Below the pieces are notes generated by a model. It ran no database searches, was not told where the DNA came from, and worked only from the letters and a program-made list of their open reading frames with translations. Below are positions 34,301 through 35,417 of a stretch of 35,417 nt of DNA, piece after piece; within the stretch, counting starts at the first letter, position 1; each line of letters begins with the position of its first letter. A program made the translations under genes and the position numbers. This DNA comes from Ignavibacteria bacterium (GTDB taxonomy: Bacteria; Bacteroidota; Ignavibacteria; Tepidaquicellales; Tepidaquicellaceae): assembly GCA_026417495.1 (NCBI GenBank), contig JAOADD010000066.1, forward strand, positions 1 through 35,417, given 5' to 3'.

Positions 34301-34393
34301 GACAAATTTACTAAAACCTTCAGGGGTGAAAATATTACCTACGGTAAAGAGTGGAGGTTATATTTTGGTATATTATTCGGATTTGATTTATAA
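31307..34393 (+). CDS. Surface metalloprotease-like / TolB-type propeller / outer-membrane barrel fusion
   Basis: The 1028-residue protein starts at TTG 31307; an in-frame stop at 31289 excludes anything earlier beyond a few codons. After a signal peptide (~1-19) comes a gluzincin-like domain (~25-300) with zinc motif HEFTH (120-124) in NVITHEFTHMVQLQ and the distal Glu ligand in PAWFAEGTAQY (Glu180), as in peptidase MA-like families. A TolB/PD40 propeller (~310-580) follows, with repeats such as YSPKYSPDGKKIAYLTN, PSYSPDGKQIVYLVN, PKFSPDGKFIFFEYS and PELSKDGKYLFFSSD. The C-terminal ~380 residues look like a beta-barrel of the BamA/surface-antigen type, ending in an amphipathic aromatic strand (LYFGILFGFDL). 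Substrate and partners are unknown. It is divergent from sprA. Confidence 0.88.
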   Translation: MKKFITLLILFLSIKTYSQFEPHPDVDWYTIETENFNITFHKGTERSAKLTAKIAEEIYAPVTSLYNYKPDTKTNIIVNDLSDISNGATDFFNNRIEIFSSALDFEFRGTHNWLRNVITHEFTHMVQLQASMKFSRKVPAIYLQWLNYEKERRPDVLYGYPNAIVSYPISGINVPAWFAEGTAQYQRQQLAYDKWDSQRDMILRMYIEDNNMLSYNEMGQFSSITSLKAESIYNSGYALVRYISEKYGEDKLKEITEGLSRVFNFSMDAALKKTIGKSGDELYNEWIDYLKKDYSLRLKGVKETKISGTLIETEGFANYSPKYSPDGKKIAYLTNKGYDFGLTRIVIYDRITDKKEELEFPVSYYSWAPNNEKIIFSERNIPPKLDGITIFDLYEYDLKTKEITKLTENKRATSPSYSPDGKQIVYLVNKDGTINIEIADNKAKNPKRLTDFKNGEQLYNPKFSPDGKFIFFEYSLEEARKIAYIDLETKNFYFILNEPNVDYRNPELSKDGKYLFFSSDKTGIFNIYKYDLETKEIKQITNVIGGAFMPSIDSNDNLVYASYYSSGFKIEELKNISAYQDKEIKNYIPPSRLVEKYANADSTNKNDKFDWRKLRNYDDKIYKDYTYNNYKPIFNQLSLFPVIRFDNYTKDNNILDAIKPGLYFYSDELMTRFSIFGGAFINRKAERDIFLQFTYNNGFPIGKDFLIKKFGFSPKLIFEGYNVTRKADAQVIAGLDSIKIGVEYNLLAFILGLEFHLFNNDHLLRFEYGYNKYQSNIDPFLIPSSGISVRGSSQDYFKAHSFSFIYNYTSYARNRNSDINPIGRKVDLRYDYEASDINPEYTVENDGTIRTLYTHNKLHKLEIKWFESIGLFKNKHSLSFKLRGGTIFGPEVDNFYNLYVSGITGMKGYPFFALGGGRIASINITYRFPLIENLDFRISPIYFDKLYLGLYTDIGDAWEENKFKISELKKDAGIELRLQAFSFYAFPTSIFFNASYGFDKFTKTFRGENITYGKEWRLYFGILFGFDL

Positions 34394-34447
34394 AATAAAA
34401 TCACACTCAATTAAATCTATAATTTAAAGGGATAATATTTAATCTTT

Positions 34448-34467
34448 TTATTTCAATATTGAAATAA
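34448..34467 (+). terminator. Perfect 20-bp palindrome after the protease/barrel gene
   Basis: TTATTTCAAT is followed by its exact complement ATTGAAATAA. As RNA this gives an 8-bp stem with a 4-nt loop, 54 nt after the stop, with T-rich sequence (TTTATTTTTATATTCT) beginning a few bases later. It may end the transcript or be a dyad operator. Confidence 0.4.
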
Positions 34468-34687
34468 TTCCGATTTATTTTTATATTCTAAAAAAAATGT
34501 ACACCTCGGGTTCGTTAGTGTTTAATATCTTGCCAAGCGATATATCATATCTCAGACAGTATAATATATATAATTCACTAATGATCAATTATTATTAAAG
34601 TCAGTCAGTTATTATTTTTAAATTTTATAAATAAAATGAATCAAAACACATATTAAAAATTACATTTTTTACTTTAATTCTGAAGAG

Positions 34688-34707
34688 AAATATTTTAAAA
34701 AATATTT
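34688..34707 (+). repeat. AT inverted repeat similar to the one at 15244
   Basis: AAATATTTT and AAAATATTT flank a 2-nt centre. The core is the same as the arms of the 15244-15265 palindrome. It lies 65 nt upstream of ATG 34773. In such AT-rich DNA chance cannot be excluded. Confidence 0.35.
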
Positions 34708-34772
34708 TAATAAAAAAATATAAGTACAATTTTTAATCAAATACCTTTATACTCTTCAAAAACTTTTTAAAT

Positions 34773-35417
34773 ATGAAAAAAGGAGCTCAAAAGAATATCA
34801 CTATTTCCCTTCTAATTTATTTTTTAATATTAGAATCATTGTTAACCTCGATATGTAACAGTCAACCAACAACACCAGGCTGGTTTTATCAACCATTACC
34901 AATACCTACTAATACTCAAATCCATGATCTAAGATTCTTTGACGAAAATACAGGATTAGTTGTAACAGGTACTCCATTCTACATCTTAAGAACTACCAAT
35001 GGTGGATACAATTGGTATCCTGTAATTAATAATCAATATATTTCACTAATAGACATAATTGATAGTAATGCTGTATATGGAGCAGGGGCATTTTCCAATG
35101 GCAATCAACAAATTATTCGTTCTTACAATCGAGGATTAACCTGGGATAGTATAGCGGTAAATGTTATTCAACAAATTTTTGGTATTTCATTTGTAAATCG
35201 TGACACAGGTTGGATAGGAGGCACAGCAAATGGATTACCTTTCGTATGGAGAACTACAAACGGTGGACTGACCTGGACTGTTCAGTCTGATAATACAGGA
35301 TATGGAAAACTGTTCTTCCTCAAACAAAAAGTTAATGGACACTATATTGGCTGGTCGATGAACTACTACGAATTATATAAAACTACTAATTCTGGAATGA
35401 ACTGGACTCAAATACAA
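34773..35417 (+). CDS. Secreted YCF48/BNR-type beta-propeller protein, C-terminus outside window
   Basis: The open frame of 215 codons from ATG 34773 continues past the window end. The first ~30 residues (NITISLLIYFLILESLLTSI after a basic start) are a signal peptide. Four repeats of the YCF48/BNR Asp-box kind are visible: ILRTTNGGYNWYPV (71-84), IIRSYNRGLTWDSI (114-127), VWRTTNGGLTWTV (158-170) and LYKTTNSGMNWTQI (201-214), each preceded by a strand such as FFDENTGLVV or FVNRDTGWIGG. This layout is frequent in proteins that end in a type IX sorting domain; that end is not visible. The ligand or activity is unknown; adhesion or surface glycan binding is an inference. Confidence 0.85.
   Translation, partial: MKKGAQKNITISLLIYFLILESLLTSICNSQPTTPGWFYQPLPIPTNTQIHDLRFFDENTGLVVTGTPFYILRTTNGGYNWYPVINNQYISLIDIIDSNAVYGAGAFSNGNQQIIRSYNRGLTWDSIAVNVIQQIFGISFVNRDTGWIGGTANGLPFVWRTTNGGLTWTVQSDNTGYGKLFFLKQKVNGHYIGWSMNYYELYKTTNSGMNWTQIQ

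Larger units (their letters stand above)
34394..34772. other. Intergenic region with two palindromes, no gene
   Basis: This 379-nt AT-rich stretch lies between two plus-strand genes. It holds two inverted repeats (34448-34467 and 34688-34707) and a less AT-rich patch around 34501-34560, where CACCTCGGGTTCG and CTTGCCAAGCG stand out from the surroundings. I see no open frame, tRNA fold or convincing promoter box. Confidence 0.6.

Overview
The window is strongly AT-rich and gene-dense, and reads as a chromosomal segment of a Gram-negative bacterium of the Bacteroidota/Ignavibacteriota (FCB) group. The best evidence is a 2189-residue SprA, the giant outer-membrane translocon of the type IX secretion system. 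It is supported by truncated secreted repeat proteins of the kind this system exports at both edges, Bacteroidota-type QueD, branched-chain aminotransferase and AURKAIP1/COX24-like mini-protein, several lipoproteins, and mostly weak Shine-Dalgarno sequences with frequent TTG starts. The exact phylum is inferred. I see no tRNA, rRNA, CRISPR array, insertion sequence or prophage gene.

Layout. 1-897 (-): start of a secreted LamG-like protein running off the left edge. 898-1359: AT-rich gap. 1360-2673 (-): DUF454 membrane protein and a secreted YD-repeat-like protein. 2893-4098 (+): a QueD-like enzyme and a SpoU RNA methyltransferase. 4099-14964 (-): a tight run of twelve genes, in transcription order PASTA protein, rpe, NAD(P)H-hydrate repair enzyme, VanZ-like, nuoN, NHL propeller, ssb, pgsA, pgpA, cinA, PP2C phosphatase, YARHG lipoprotein. 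Most junctions overlap or are under 25 nt. 15276-17556 (+): TPR lipoprotein, sppA, HU and a 30-residue ribosomal-type protein, closed by a clear terminator that lies inside the 3' end of convergent rsmI. 17607-18323 (-) rsmI and 18398-19147 (+) rlmB. 19151-22329 (-): heptosyltransferase, ilvE and an alpha/beta-hydrolase lipoprotein. 22409-24427 (+): cdd, tdk and a BMP-family nucleoside-binding lipoprotein, a compact nucleoside salvage unit. 24466-31035 (-): sprA. 31307-34393 (+): an unusual metalloprotease/beta-propeller/beta-barrel fusion. 34773-35417 (+): start of a secreted YCF48/BNR-type propeller protein running off the right edge.

Themes. Envelope biology dominates: type IX secretion (sprA), phosphatidylglycerol synthesis (pgsA-pgpA, overlapping), LPS-type glycosyl transfer, signal-peptide degradation (sppA), PASTA and PP2C signalling parts without a kinase, and four predicted lipoproteins. 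A second theme is nucleotide and cofactor repair and salvage (nnr, cinA, cdd, tdk, BMP protein). A third is ribosome maturation (two SpoU enzymes, rsmI, the 30-residue protein). No novel defence or mobile system is visible. The most interesting items are the protease-propeller-barrel protein, the unannotated 30-residue gene, the terminator nested in rsmI, the perfect AT palindrome beside the ribosome binding site at 15266, and the PASTA/PP2C pair without a kinase in one operon.
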